Assembly (NCBI GenBank): GCA_026391695.1
Contig: JAPLDP010000078.1
Location: 1 to 64,000 of the forward strand
Length of the DNA stretch: 64,000 bases
Source of the DNA: Bacteroidota bacterium
GTDB taxonomy: Bacteria; Bacteroidota; Bacteroidia; Bacteroidales; JAGONC01
Reading direction: 5' to 3'
This document shows, one piece after another, positions 37,962 to 46,187 of this stretch. The notes under the pieces are model-generated. The model had not been told where the DNA came from. It searched no databases and was given only the letters and a program-made list of their open reading frames with translations. The position numbers were made by a program, and so were the translations under genes. Each line of letters opens with the position of its first letter. Position 1 is the first letter of the stretch.

Positions 37962-39302
37962 ATGAGTTACGACGAAAGATTACAGAATGTAACCGTACTG
38001 GGCGCAGCAGGGAAAATGGGCAGCGGAATATTATTGCTTACAGCAGTTGAAATGGCTGACCTGAGCCTCAAACCAGAAAACAAAGACAAAACCTATACCC
38101 TTAACGCAGTGGATGTGTCACAGGCAGGATTGTCGGGATTGATGAAGTACTTGAAAGCCCAAGTGCAGAAGATGGCTGAAAAGAAATCAGTGCTTCTCAG
38201 AAAAATATATGCCGACAGGGAAGACCTGATCGAAAACATGGAGATCATAGATCAGTATATTTTTGATGTTCTTAACATTGTAAGGCCTGTCACTAAAATC
38301 GAAGTGGCTTATGATTCCACACTAATCTTTGAAGCCATAAACGAAGACAAAGACCTTAAGGTCAAATTATTATCCCAGATCGATAAAAACAATCCTCACA
38401 AGCCGTGGTATTTTACCAACACCTCATCAGTGCCAATCCATATCATTGAGCATGAAGCTGGTTTGGGCGGGCGTATACTTGGCTTTCACTTTTATAATCC
38501 TCCTGCTGTGCAGAAACTTGTCGAAGTGATAGTAACCGGAGACACCAACATCGAAATGGCGGAATTTGCCAGGAGTTATGCCAAAAACCTGCGCAAGGTC
38601 ATAGTGCCTTCAAACGACTTCGCCGGTTTTATCGGGAACGGACATTTCATTCGCGATGCTCTGCATGGTATCAACGAAGCTCTCCGGCTCTCCAAAGATA
38701 TGCCTCTGGTTGAGGCGGTTTATATCATGAACAGGATTACACAGGATTATATGGTCAGACCAATGGGAATTTTTCAGTTGATCGATTATGTCGGTGTTGA
38801 CGTGACCCAGTTTATTATGCGGGTTATGAACCCATTCCTTAAAAATGAAGATCTTCACAGTGACGTTCTTGATAAAATGATGGAGCTTGGAATAAAAGGA
38901 GGACAGTATTCCGATGGCTCCCAGAAAGATGGCTTTCTGAAATATGAAAAAGGCAAACCTGTCGGAATCTATGATCTTGATAAAAAGGAATATATGCCCA
39001 TATCCAATTTTAAAGATAAATGCGACACGATTCTTGGCCCCATGCCACAATCCTTTAAACCTTGGAAGGCGGTGAATTTCAGCAGGGATAAGAAAGATGC
39101 CATGCTGAAGGCTTATTTTGATGAGCTGCATGCCATGACGACATTTGGTGCCAACCTGGCGAAAAAATATGGTTCCCGTTCAAAAGAGATCGGGAAAAAA
39201 CTGGTGGCAGATAAGGTCGCATTCAATGAAAATGATGTCAATACTGTTTTGCTGACAGGTTTCTACCATGCATATGGGCCTATAAATGACTATTTCAATT
39301 AA
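37962..39302 (+). CDS. 3-hydroxyacyl-CoA dehydrogenase family protein
   Basis: 446 aa. The N-terminal Rossmann motif is VTVLGAAGKMGSG (residues about 10-22), followed by NTSSVPIHIIE and the active-site His region GFHFYNPPAVQKLVEVI. The C-terminal helical substrate domain contains FIGNGHFIRDALHGINEA and MGIFQLIDYVGVD. It oxidises 3-hydroxyacyl-CoA with NAD. It is longer than the usual 280-residue short form because of an extended C-terminal part and is not fused to a hydratase. It lies between the crotonase and thiolase genes, in pathway order. Confidence 0.9.
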   Translation: MSYDERLQNVTVLGAAGKMGSGILLLTAVEMADLSLKPENKDKTYTLNAVDVSQAGLSGLMKYLKAQVQKMAEKKSVLLRKIYADREDLIENMEIIDQYIFDVLNIVRPVTKIEVAYDSTLIFEAINEDKDLKVKLLSQIDKNNPHKPWYFTNTSSVPIHIIEHEAGLGGRILGFHFYNPPAVQKLVEVIVTGDTNIEMAEFARSYAKNLRKVIVPSNDFAGFIGNGHFIRDALHGINEALRLSKDMPLVEAVYIMNRITQDYMVRPMGIFQLIDYVGVDVTQFIMRVMNPFLKNEDLHSDVLDKMMELGIKGGQYSDGSQKDGFLKYEKGKPVGIYDLDKKEYMPISNFKDKCDTILGPMPQSFKPWKAVNFSRDKKDAMLKAYFDELHAMTTFGANLAKKYGSRSKEIGKKLVADKVAFNENDVNTVLLTGFYHAYGPINDYFN

Positions 39303-39332
39303 ATATCGAATTAATAATATAAAGGACTTAGT

Positions 39333-40580
39333 ATGAAAAAGTTGAGAAGGAAAGTTTATATGGTGGGTGGTTATAACACCGTTTCTTTAGGAACAGGCCG
39401 TAAAGAATTTGACCCCAAGAAACCACGTCCGGGATTGGAATATTACATCCGTGAGGCAGGCCAGGGCACATTACAGCAGATCGGAGGAGCAGAGAAGGTT
39501 GATGAAGGTGTGATAGGTAATTTTATGGCCTCGCGTTTTAATAAACAGGGTCACCTGGCAGGATTTATACCCATGATCGATGAAGGTCTGCAATGGAAAC
39601 CCTGCACCCGTGCCGAAGGTGCCTGCGCCTCCGGAGCTCTCGCCCTGATGAGCGGCATCCGGTCGGTATTGTCGGAAACAGCCGATGTTGTCCTCGCCGT
39701 CGGCGTGGAGGTACAGAATTCCATGAAAGCCATATATGGCGCTGACATCCTGGCTGGTGCCGGATGGTTCCAGAAAAGAAAGAACGGTCATGCCTACTTT
39801 TTCCCCGGCCAGTTCAGCGACAGGGCAGGAGCTTACTATGAAAAATATGGAAAAGAACGGACACGAAAAGGTATGGCCCGCTGGTTCCGCAATGCCATTG
39901 AAAATGCCAGGCTCTGTCCGACAGCACAGGAATATGAAAACAAAGTCGACGACCTGGAAAAATTTTATCACGAGATGAAAATTAACGGACAGACCTTCGT
40001 CGATAACCTGAATGCGCTCGATTGCTCCAAGGTGTCGGATGGAGCTTCAGCAATTGCTATTGTTTCAGAGGAAGGATTGCAGCGGGTGGGTATTCCCGCA
40101 AAAGAGGCCGTTGAAATTGTCGGATGGGCCCAGGTCGAAAGGAATATCACTAATGATCCACCTGATCCAACAGAGCTGACAACGATAAAAAAGGCAGCCA
40201 AGCAGGCACTTGAGTCGGCCGGCATTACCATCAGTGACCTGGCTACCATTGAAGTCCACGACTGTTTCAGCATTGCTGGCGTATTGACTGTTGAAGCTCT
40301 GGGTTTTGCCAGGTCAGGCGAAGGAGCTGACTTCATCGCCGCTGGCCAAACAGCCCGGAATGGTAAAATACCCATGAATACAACAGGTGGTCTTATCGGA
40401 TGGGGTCATCCGACAGGAGGCACCGGAGTGCATCAGGCTGTCACCATTTGGGAACAGCTCACCGGTAAAGCCGGCGCGGCTCAAATTACAATTGATCCCG
40501 CCAGACCCTATGGTATGACCATCAATATGGGTGGTGATGATGTAACAGTCGTTTCTGTAGTATATAAAAGAGGAGAATAA
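39333..40580 (+). CDS. Thiolase, SCP2/SCP-x-like acetyl-CoA acyltransferase
   Basis: 415 aa. Nucleophilic Cys in TRAEGACASGALAL, the VHDCFSI segment and the GWGHPTGGTGVHQA segment (catalytic His) are present. The C-terminal Cys motif of classical thiolases (CxGGG) is absent; the end reads TINMGGDDVTVVSVVY, as in the SCP-x type. It cleaves 3-ketoacyl-CoA to acetyl-CoA and a shortened acyl-CoA. Third gene of the beta-oxidation run, 30 bases after the dehydrogenase. Confidence 0.88.
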   Translation: MKKLRRKVYMVGGYNTVSLGTGRKEFDPKKPRPGLEYYIREAGQGTLQQIGGAEKVDEGVIGNFMASRFNKQGHLAGFIPMIDEGLQWKPCTRAEGACASGALALMSGIRSVLSETADVVLAVGVEVQNSMKAIYGADILAGAGWFQKRKNGHAYFFPGQFSDRAGAYYEKYGKERTRKGMARWFRNAIENARLCPTAQEYENKVDDLEKFYHEMKINGQTFVDNLNALDCSKVSDGASAIAIVSEEGLQRVGIPAKEAVEIVGWAQVERNITNDPPDPTELTTIKKAAKQALESAGITISDLATIEVHDCFSIAGVLTVEALGFARSGEGADFIAAGQTARNGKIPMNTTGGLIGWGHPTGGTGVHQAVTIWEQLTGKAGAAQITIDPARPYGMTINMGGDDVTVVSVVYKRGE

Positions 40581-40649
40581 ACTCACCCTGGCCATCTCAT
40601 TTTCAAAGTGAGTGCAGTGGTGAATCCATTACCAATAAATTCAAAACAT

Positions 40650-40937
40650 ATGGAAGAAAAGAAGTATGAAGAAATGAAAGAGGAATTCAAGGTCAAAAGC
40701 GAAGACCTGCTGCGGAAAATCAAAGATGTCATCCATGAAGGAAATGTCCGCCGTATCATCATTAAAAACGACCAGGGTAAATCCATCATGGAATTTCCCC
40801 TTACAGTAGGTGTCGTCGGAGCAGTGCTCCTGCCGGTGTTTGCTGCTGTCGGCGCTATTGCAGCCATGGCTGCCGATTATACCATCGAGGTTTATCATAC
40901 CGAAGAAAAGCAGCCTGACAAGCCGGATGAAAAATAG
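40650..40937 (+). CDS. DUF4342 domain-containing protein
   Basis: 95 aa from the ATG at 40650 (MEEKKYEEMKEEF); an upstream GTG in frame is less likely. The charged N-terminal helix is followed by VRRIIIKNDQGKSIMEFPLT and a hydrophobic segment (VGVVGAVLLPVFAAVGAIAAMAA), consistent with DUF4342, a family of unknown function. Its last 11 bases overlap the next gene, so the pair is translationally linked. Confidence 0.75.
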   Translation: MEEKKYEEMKEEFKVKSEDLLRKIKDVIHEGNVRRIIIKNDQGKSIMEFPLTVGVVGAVLLPVFAAVGAIAAMAADYTIEVYHTEEKQPDKPDEK

Positions 40938-41874
40938 GATTACCGGATTATTTGGCATACAATATCCCATCATCCAGGGTGGCATGATCTGGTGCAGCGG
41001 ATGGGAGCTGGCTTCAGCAGTGAGCAATGCAGGAGGCCTGGGTTTAGTGGGCGCGGGCTCTATGTACCCCGACATTTTCAGACAGCATGTACGAAAAACC
41101 AAAGCCGCTACCAGTAAACCTTTTGGCGTTAACCTGCCTCTTATCTATCCACAGATTGACGAAATGGTTTCCATCGCCATCGAAGAAGGTGTGAACATTG
41201 TTTTTACATCTGCCGGTAATCCAAAAAAATATACCTCCCTTTTAAAGGAACACGGAATCCTTGTTGCCCATGTTGTGTCAAATGTTAAGTTTGCCATGAA
41301 ATGTGAAGAGGCCGGTGTGGATGCTATAGTTGCTGAAGGTTTTGAAGCCGGAGGACACGATGGCATTGAGGAGACGACAACCATGGTTTTAATCCCTCTT
41401 GTCCGAAAAGCCATCTCCGTACCATTGATTGCTGCCGGAGGGATCGGTTCGGGCTATGCCATGCTGGCGGCCATGGCCCTTGGAGCCGACGGCGTTCAGA
41501 TAGGCACTCGTTTTGCCGCTTCACTGGAATCCTCGGCCCATCCTTCGTTTAAACAGAAAATTCTCGAATCAAAGGATGGTGATACTGTTCTCACACTAAA
41601 AAAAATCATTCCGGTACGAATAATCAAAAATGAGTTTTACCGGAAGGTACAGGATATGGAAGACAGCGGAGCCACTGTGGAAGAATTAAAAGAACTTCTG
41701 GGAAGAGGACGGGCTAAAAAAGGTATATTTGAAGGAGACCTTACAGAAGGCGAACTGGAGATAGGACAAGTGTCGGCGCTTATTGATGAAATCAAACCTG
41801 CATCAACCATCATCAGGGAAATTATAACTGAATTTGAGATTGCCAGAAAAACAGTGATTGATATTTCCTTTTAA
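40927..41874 (+). CDS. Nitronate monooxygenase/FabK-like FMN-dependent oxidoreductase
   Basis: 315 aa from the ATG at 40927, inside the end of DUF4342. TIM-barrel flavoprotein of the NMO/2-nitropropane dioxygenase family: GIQYPIIQGGMIWCSG at the start, NAGGLGLVGAGSM, AEGFEAGGHDG (catalytic-His region) and the FMN-phosphate segment AAGGIGSGYAML...GADGVQIGTRFAAS. In an acyl-CoA operon a FabK-like enoyl reductase or a nitronate-detoxifying role are both possible. Confidence 0.85.
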   Translation: MKNRITGLFGIQYPIIQGGMIWCSGWELASAVSNAGGLGLVGAGSMYPDIFRQHVRKTKAATSKPFGVNLPLIYPQIDEMVSIAIEEGVNIVFTSAGNPKKYTSLLKEHGILVAHVVSNVKFAMKCEEAGVDAIVAEGFEAGGHDGIEETTTMVLIPLVRKAISVPLIAAGGIGSGYAMLAAMALGADGVQIGTRFAASLESSAHPSFKQKILESKDGDTVLTLKKIIPVRIIKNEFYRKVQDMEDSGATVEELKELLGRGRAKKGIFEGDLTEGELEIGQVSALIDEIKPASTIIREIITEFEIARKTVIDISF

Positions 41875-41883
41875 TATTCCGGA

Positions 41884-42669
41884 ATGAACCAAAAGTCAAC
41901 GGTATGCGTCAGCGGGCACAGCTTGTCTTATGTATTTGTAAATGAGCGATTTAACAATCCAGGTAAACCATGGCTTATTTTTCTTCATGAAGGATTAGGC
42001 TGCATCGGGAAATGGAAAGATTTCCCCGAAAAATTAAGTGAAGAGGTTCATTTGCCTGCATTAGTCTATGACCGATACGGATATGGTGAGTCCGATCCCC
42101 TTAAAGAGGCCAGGAAACCGGATTTCCTTCACACAGAGGCTTTGGTTGTCCTTCCTGAAATTCTTGAAAAATTATCTATTAAAAAACCAGTGATACTTAT
42201 CGGCCACAGCGACGGCGGCTCCATAGCTTTGATCTTTGCTGCACGTTTTCCACAGCGTGTCAAAGCACTTATCGTTGAGGCCCCGCATGTACTTGTCGAA
42301 GAAGTTTCGGCCAAGGGTTTACAGGCCGCTATCCTGGCCTATCAATATGGTGACCTCAAAGAACGTCTGTACAAATACCATGGTGATCAAACTGACTCCA
42401 TGTTTTGGGGCTGGGCAAATATCTGGACGCATCCCGATAACAGGAACTGGAATATAGAAGATTACCTACCGGGTACTACTTCCCCGCTTCTATTCATTCA
42501 GGGTGCTGATGATGAATATGGTTCTGTTGCACAGCTACATGCTATTCAAAAAGCAGTGAAAGGCCGCCTTGAATCCGAAATTATCCCCGGTTGCAGTCAT
42601 GTCCCACACCAGCAGGCAGAGGAATTTGTGATGGAACGAATGACAGATTTTATAAACAATATAACGTAA
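41884..42669 (+). CDS. Alpha/beta hydrolase
   Basis: 261 aa. Oxyanion segment LHEGLGCIGKWKDFPEKL, nucleophile elbow GHSDGGSIA (Ser about 104), acid region QGADDEYG and the final His in GCSHVPHQQ form a complete triad. Candidate substrates include acyl-CoA thioesters or esters of pathway intermediates; sequence alone does not decide. It starts 9 bases after the NMO-like gene, the last member of the first plus-strand block. Confidence 0.82.
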   Translation: MNQKSTVCVSGHSLSYVFVNERFNNPGKPWLIFLHEGLGCIGKWKDFPEKLSEEVHLPALVYDRYGYGESDPLKEARKPDFLHTEALVVLPEILEKLSIKKPVILIGHSDGGSIALIFAARFPQRVKALIVEAPHVLVEEVSAKGLQAAILAYQYGDLKERLYKYHGDQTDSMFWGWANIWTHPDNRNWNIEDYLPGTTSPLLFIQGADDEYGSVAQLHAIQKAVKGRLESEIIPGCSHVPHQQAEEFVMERMTDFINNIT

Positions 42670-42694
42670 AATAGCACTCTTTGCCAATATAATT

Positions 42695-42723
42695 TTGCCA
42701 TTCAGGCATTTTTCGTATTTTTG
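42695..42723 (+). promoter_or_regulatory. Promoter of the acyl-CoA dehydrogenase-etfBA unit
   Basis: TTG (42695-42697), 18 bases, TATTTTTG (42716-42723), 45 bases before the ATG at 42769. It is followed at once by a hairpin in the expected 5' leader. Confidence 0.65.
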
Positions 42724-42726
42724 TTC

Positions 42727-42752
42727 ACCTCACCCCAGTACGAGGGTGAGGT
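42727..42752. repeat. Leader hairpin of the cctcaccc family
   Basis: acctcaccc / gggtgaggt, a 9-bp perfect stem with an 8-nt loop, then tcat. The same arm occurs as a 22-bp palindrome at 57606-57627, and a half copy lies at 59599-59610. Here it lies between the promoter and start codon of the dehydrogenase gene. Confidence 0.6.
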
Positions 42753-42768
42753 CATAAAATTTCACAAA

Positions 42769-43911
42769 ATGGATTTTGAATTTAGCGAGGAACAATTGAT
42801 GATCCAGCAGGCGGCAAGAGATTATGCCCAGCGGGAACTGTTAAAGGATGTTATCGAAAGGGATGAAAAAGCAGAATTTCCTGCCCGGCACCTTAAAAAT
42901 CTGGCTGAACTGGGATTTATGGGTATGATGGTTGACCCGAAATTTGAGGGAGGAGGCCTTGACTCCATTTCGTACCTTCTTGCACTAGAGGAGCTCTCGA
43001 AAGTGGATGCTTCCGTGGGCGTCATTCTTTCAGTCCACAATTCGATTGCTTGCTATGGTATTGAAAAATTCGGCACAGAAGGACAAAAAGATAAGTACCT
43101 CCGTGATCTGGCGACAGGTAAAAAGTTAGGTGCTTTTCTTCTGTCAGAACCGGAAGCTGGTTCTGATGCCACCATGCAACGCACCCTGGCCGAAGATAAA
43201 GGGGATCACTACATCATCAACGGAACGAAGAACTGGATATCCAGCGCCAACACGGCATCAGTATATCTTCTCATCGCTCAAAGCCATCCGGAATTGAAGT
43301 ACAAAGGGATCAACGCATTCATTGTTGACCGTGATACACCCGGCATCACCCTAGGACCGCATGAAGACAAAATGGGTATGCGCAGCTCCGATACGCACTC
43401 TGTTATGTTCACCGATGTCAGAGTGCCAAAAGAAAACAGAATAGGCGAGGATGGATCCGGATTCAAGTTTGCCATGAAACTTCTGGAAAGCGGCAGGATA
43501 GGCATTGCGGCCCAGGCTGTTGGCATAGCGGCAGGTGCCTTTGAACGTTCATTTCAGTATGCCCAGCAAAGAAAGGCCTTCGGTACCGAGCTGATTAACC
43601 ATCAGGCCATTGCTTTTAAGCTTTCAGATATGGCTGTGAAAATTGAAGCTGCACGGAATCTCTGTCTGAAAGCAGCCTGGCTTAAAGACCAGGGCAAACC
43701 CTTTGGCCTGGCAAGTGCAATGGCTAAACAATATGCTGCTGATATGTCAATGGAAGTGACAACCGAAGCTGTCCAGATTCATGGGGGATACGGATATGTA
43801 AGGGAATACCATGTCGAAAGAATGATGCGTGATGCCAAACTGACACAGATCTATGAAGGAACATCGGAAATACAGAAGATCGTGATAATAAGGCATATGA
43901 TGAAGGATTAG
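42769..43911 (+). CDS. Acyl-CoA dehydrogenase
   Basis: 380 aa from the ATG at 42769 (MDFEFSEEQLMIQ); an earlier in-frame TTG lies inside the promoter. FAD enzyme that introduces the alpha-beta double bond into acyl-CoA. It has the family signatures LLSEPEAGSDA, IHGGYGYVREY and the catalytic-base segment IYEGTSEIQ with Glu in the usual position. Chain-length preference is not evident. It is followed by etfB and etfA, the electron acceptor for such dehydrogenases. Confidence 0.93.
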   Translation: MDFEFSEEQLMIQQAARDYAQRELLKDVIERDEKAEFPARHLKNLAELGFMGMMVDPKFEGGGLDSISYLLALEELSKVDASVGVILSVHNSIACYGIEKFGTEGQKDKYLRDLATGKKLGAFLLSEPEAGSDATMQRTLAEDKGDHYIINGTKNWISSANTASVYLLIAQSHPELKYKGINAFIVDRDTPGITLGPHEDKMGMRSSDTHSVMFTDVRVPKENRIGEDGSGFKFAMKLLESGRIGIAAQAVGIAAGAFERSFQYAQQRKAFGTELINHQAIAFKLSDMAVKIEAARNLCLKAAWLKDQGKPFGLASAMAKQYAADMSMEVTTEAVQIHGGYGYVREYHVERMMRDAKLTQIYEGTSEIQKIVIIRHMMKD

Positions 43912-43944
43912 GGTTCAATTGAGCAAATATAAATTCTAGTTATA

Positions 43945-44694
43945 ATGAAAATTCTTATATGTCTTAGCAATGTTCCCGATACGACCACCAAAATCAGATT
44001 TACTTCTGATAATAAGGCCTTTGACACCAGTGGTGTCCAGTGGATTATCAATCCGTGGGATGAGCTGGCATTGACAAGAGCCCTTCAGCTTAAAGAAGAG
44101 CCGGGCAGCGCCATTGAGAAGATCACGGTTATTACTGTCGGCAGACCCGATACAGAGCCTACGCTGCGTAAAGCGCTGGCTATTGGTGCCGATGATGCCA
44201 TCCGCATCAATGCCGGTCCCAAAGATGCCTATGATGTGGCTCTGCAGGTTAGTGAAGTGGTTAAAAAAGAACCATACGATATTATTCTGTCAGGTATCGA
44301 ATCGAGCGACTACAATGGTTCAATGGTAGGCGGCATGGTGGCCGAATTTCTGGATATGGCTTCAGTATCATCCGTTTCAGCCCTGAACTTTCAGGGTGGA
44401 CAGGTAATCGTCAACAGGGAAATAGATGGCGGCAAGGAAACACTTGCTGTTCAGTTACCATTTGTGGGTATTGTTCAGAAAGGTATAGCCTATGAACCAA
44501 GGATACCTTCGATGCGTGGGATTATGATGGCACGGCAGAAGCCTCTGCGGGTTTTTGAACCTGTCCCTGCCGAATCATTGACAGATTATGTCGGTTATCA
44601 GCTTCCTGCTCCAAAGGCAAAATGCAAGTTGGTGGATCCGGAGAATGTGAAGGAGCTGGTAAGCTTATTGCATAGTGAAGCGAAGGTGATATAA
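43945..44694 (+). CDS. etfB: Electron transfer flavoprotein subunit beta
   Basis: 249 aa, full-length EtfB. It begins MKILICLSNVPDTTTKI, with NPWDELALTRALQL, ADDAIRI and the nucleotide segment ILSGIESSDYNGSMVGGMVAEFLD. It accepts electrons from acyl-CoA dehydrogenases together with EtfA. The etfA gene would normally follow within a few bases, but here about 500 bases holding an inverted-repeat cassette intervene. Confidence 0.94.
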   Translation: MKILICLSNVPDTTTKIRFTSDNKAFDTSGVQWIINPWDELALTRALQLKEEPGSAIEKITVITVGRPDTEPTLRKALAIGADDAIRINAGPKDAYDVALQVSEVVKKEPYDIILSGIESSDYNGSMVGGMVAEFLDMASVSSVSALNFQGGQVIVNREIDGGKETLAVQLPFVGIVQKGIAYEPRIPSMRGIMMARQKPLRVFEPVPAESLTDYVGYQLPAPKAKCKLVDPENVKELVSLLHSEAKVI

Positions 44695-44701
44695 ATGATG
44701 T

Positions 44702-45184
44702 GCTAATTAGTCAATTTGATAATGTGCTAATATTATTGCTGAGATTTGAAATGTTATCGAAATAAATATTTGGGATGAGGGGGGAGAATTATGGATACAA
44801 GGAAAGGCAATGTTATAGTAGAACTGACATTTAAATTTGCATTAGATATAATTGAATTTGTTGAAAAACTGGAAGCAGATAGAAAATTTGTAATTTCAAA
44901 TCAACTACTTCGAGCCGGAACTTCAATAGGTGCAGGTGTCAGAGAAGCTCAAAACGCAGAAAGTAAATCAGATTTTATTCATAAGCTGAAAATAGCTGCA
45001 AAAGAAGCTGATGAAACAGAATATTGGTTGCTCTTATGTAAAAGTTCAAGAAATTACCAATTCAGTGATCATCTAATTGAACAAATTCATAGCATTACTA
45101 AAATATTAACAAAAATAATTTCATCTTCAAAAAACAATGTTTAACAATTTAATCATTGGCACATTAACAAATTGACTAATTAAC
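44702..45184. mobile_element. IVS-like cassette between etfB and etfA (ORF in 30-bp inverted repeats)
   Basis: Arms 44702-44731 and 45155-45184 are reverse complements at 27 of 30 positions and enclose a single four-helix-bundle ORF. The unit begins 8 bases after the etfB stop and ends 13 bases before the etfA ATG, so it fills the whole intergenic space. The right arm shares about 20 bases with the ORF-less hairpin at 3989-4092. In the etf transcript the arms would pair into a long hairpin with the ORF in the loop. Mobility is inferred. Confidence 0.65.
44791..45144 (+). CDS. Four-helix-bundle protein (23S rRNA-IVS/TIGR02436-type)
   Basis: 117 aa, all-helical. It has the family segment NQLLRAGTSIGAGV and EAQNAESKSDFIHKLKI (residues about 50-66), followed by KEADETEYWL. 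It is a paralogue of the protein at 6457-6846, sharing EAQ-x-AES-x-x-DFIHK-x-KI. It has an unusually strong Shine-Dalgarno-like gaggggggag 4 bases before the ATG, rare in this phylum, and is more AT-rich than the etf genes on both sides, which suggests transfer. Same orientation as the etf genes. Function of the family is not established. Confidence 0.82.
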   Translation: MDTRKGNVIVELTFKFALDIIEFVEKLEADRKFVISNQLLRAGTSIGAGVREAQNAESKSDFIHKLKIAAKEADETEYWLLLCKSSRNYQFSDHLIEQIHSITKILTKIISSSKNNV

Positions 45185-45196
45185 AAATTGGCAATT

Positions 45197-46168
45197 ATGG
45201 CAGTCCTTGTCTATACTGAGAATTGGGACGGAAAATTCAAAAAATTGAGCTTTGAATTGGTTTCTTATGCACGCGAAATTGCAAATATGCTTCATACATC
45301 TGTTACCGCATTATCCATTGGCCAGGTAGCTGAGGAGGAGTTGAAGCAATTGGGCAGTTATGGTGCTAATAAAATTCTGGCTGTACACGACAGCCGGATG
45401 AATGAACTTGTCAACCAGGCATTTGCATCAGCTATCACGCAGGCCGCACGGAACGAAAATGCACAGGTGGTCATTCTTTCCAATAACTCCACAGGAAAGG
45501 CTCTTGCCCCGCGACTCTCTGTTAAACTTAAAGCCGGTATCGGATCAGGTGTAATAGGTGTGCCCATCAGCATTGAACCGTTTACCGTGCCAAAGAAAGT
45601 CTTCACTGGTAAAGCCTTTACTCATGTGGTGATCAAATCACCGGTTAAAATACTCACCCTTTCTCAAAACTCCTTTCATATAAATGAAACCGCCGACAAT
45701 GCAACAATAGAAAACTTTGACATTACATTACGAGACGAGGATTTCAAAACGAAGGTCGTTGAGGTAAAAAAAGTTACCGGCAAGATTATCCTTACCGATG
45801 CCGAGATCGTCGTGTCGGGTGGAAGAGGTATGAAAGGGCCGGAATTCTGGGCACCACTGGAGGAATTGGCCGGGTTATTGGGCGCTGCGACAGCCTGCTC
45901 CCGACCGGTATCGGATGAGGGATGGCGGCCTCATGAAGAACATACAGGCCAGACCGGCAAGATCATTGCACCTGACCTTTATATGGCTTTTGGCATCTCA
46001 GGGGCCATTCAACACCTGGCAGGTGTCAGCTCATCGAAGGTTATCGTGGCTATCAACAAAGATCCTGAAGCCCCCATTTTCGAAGCTGCCGACTATGGCA
46101 TCATCGGTGATGTCCATAAAGTGCTGCCGGAGCTGATAAAAGCTGTGAAAGAAGTTAAGGCCGAGTAA
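45197..46168 (+). CDS. etfA: Electron transfer flavoprotein subunit alpha
   Basis: 323 aa from the ATG at 45197; an in-frame TTG 3 codons earlier lies within the cassette edge. The C-terminal FAD domain is typical: VSGGRGMKGPEFW, GAATACSRPVSDEGW, QTGKIIAPDLYMAFGISGA, HLAGVSSSKVIVAINKD and FEAADYGIIGD. It forms the EtfAB heterodimer that carries electrons from the acyl-CoA dehydrogenases to the membrane oxidoreductase, probably the Fe-S protein encoded at 47652-49757. Confidence 0.94.
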   Translation: MAVLVYTENWDGKFKKLSFELVSYAREIANMLHTSVTALSIGQVAEEELKQLGSYGANKILAVHDSRMNELVNQAFASAITQAARNENAQVVILSNNSTGKALAPRLSVKLKAGIGSGVIGVPISIEPFTVPKKVFTGKAFTHVVIKSPVKILTLSQNSFHINETADNATIENFDITLRDEDFKTKVVEVKKVTGKIILTDAEIVVSGGRGMKGPEFWAPLEELAGLLGAATACSRPVSDEGWRPHEEHTGQTGKIIAPDLYMAFGISGAIQHLAGVSSSKVIVAINKDPEAPIFEAADYGIIGDVHKVLPELIKAVKEVKAE

Positions 46169-46187
46169 TGCCCTCTGCCTGAATGAT

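Noticed and set aside
42721-42769. TTG at 42721 as the start of the acyl-CoA dehydrogenase.
   Set aside because: It lies in the promoter -7 box and the extra residues run through a hairpin. MDFEFSEEQ at 42769 is the family start.
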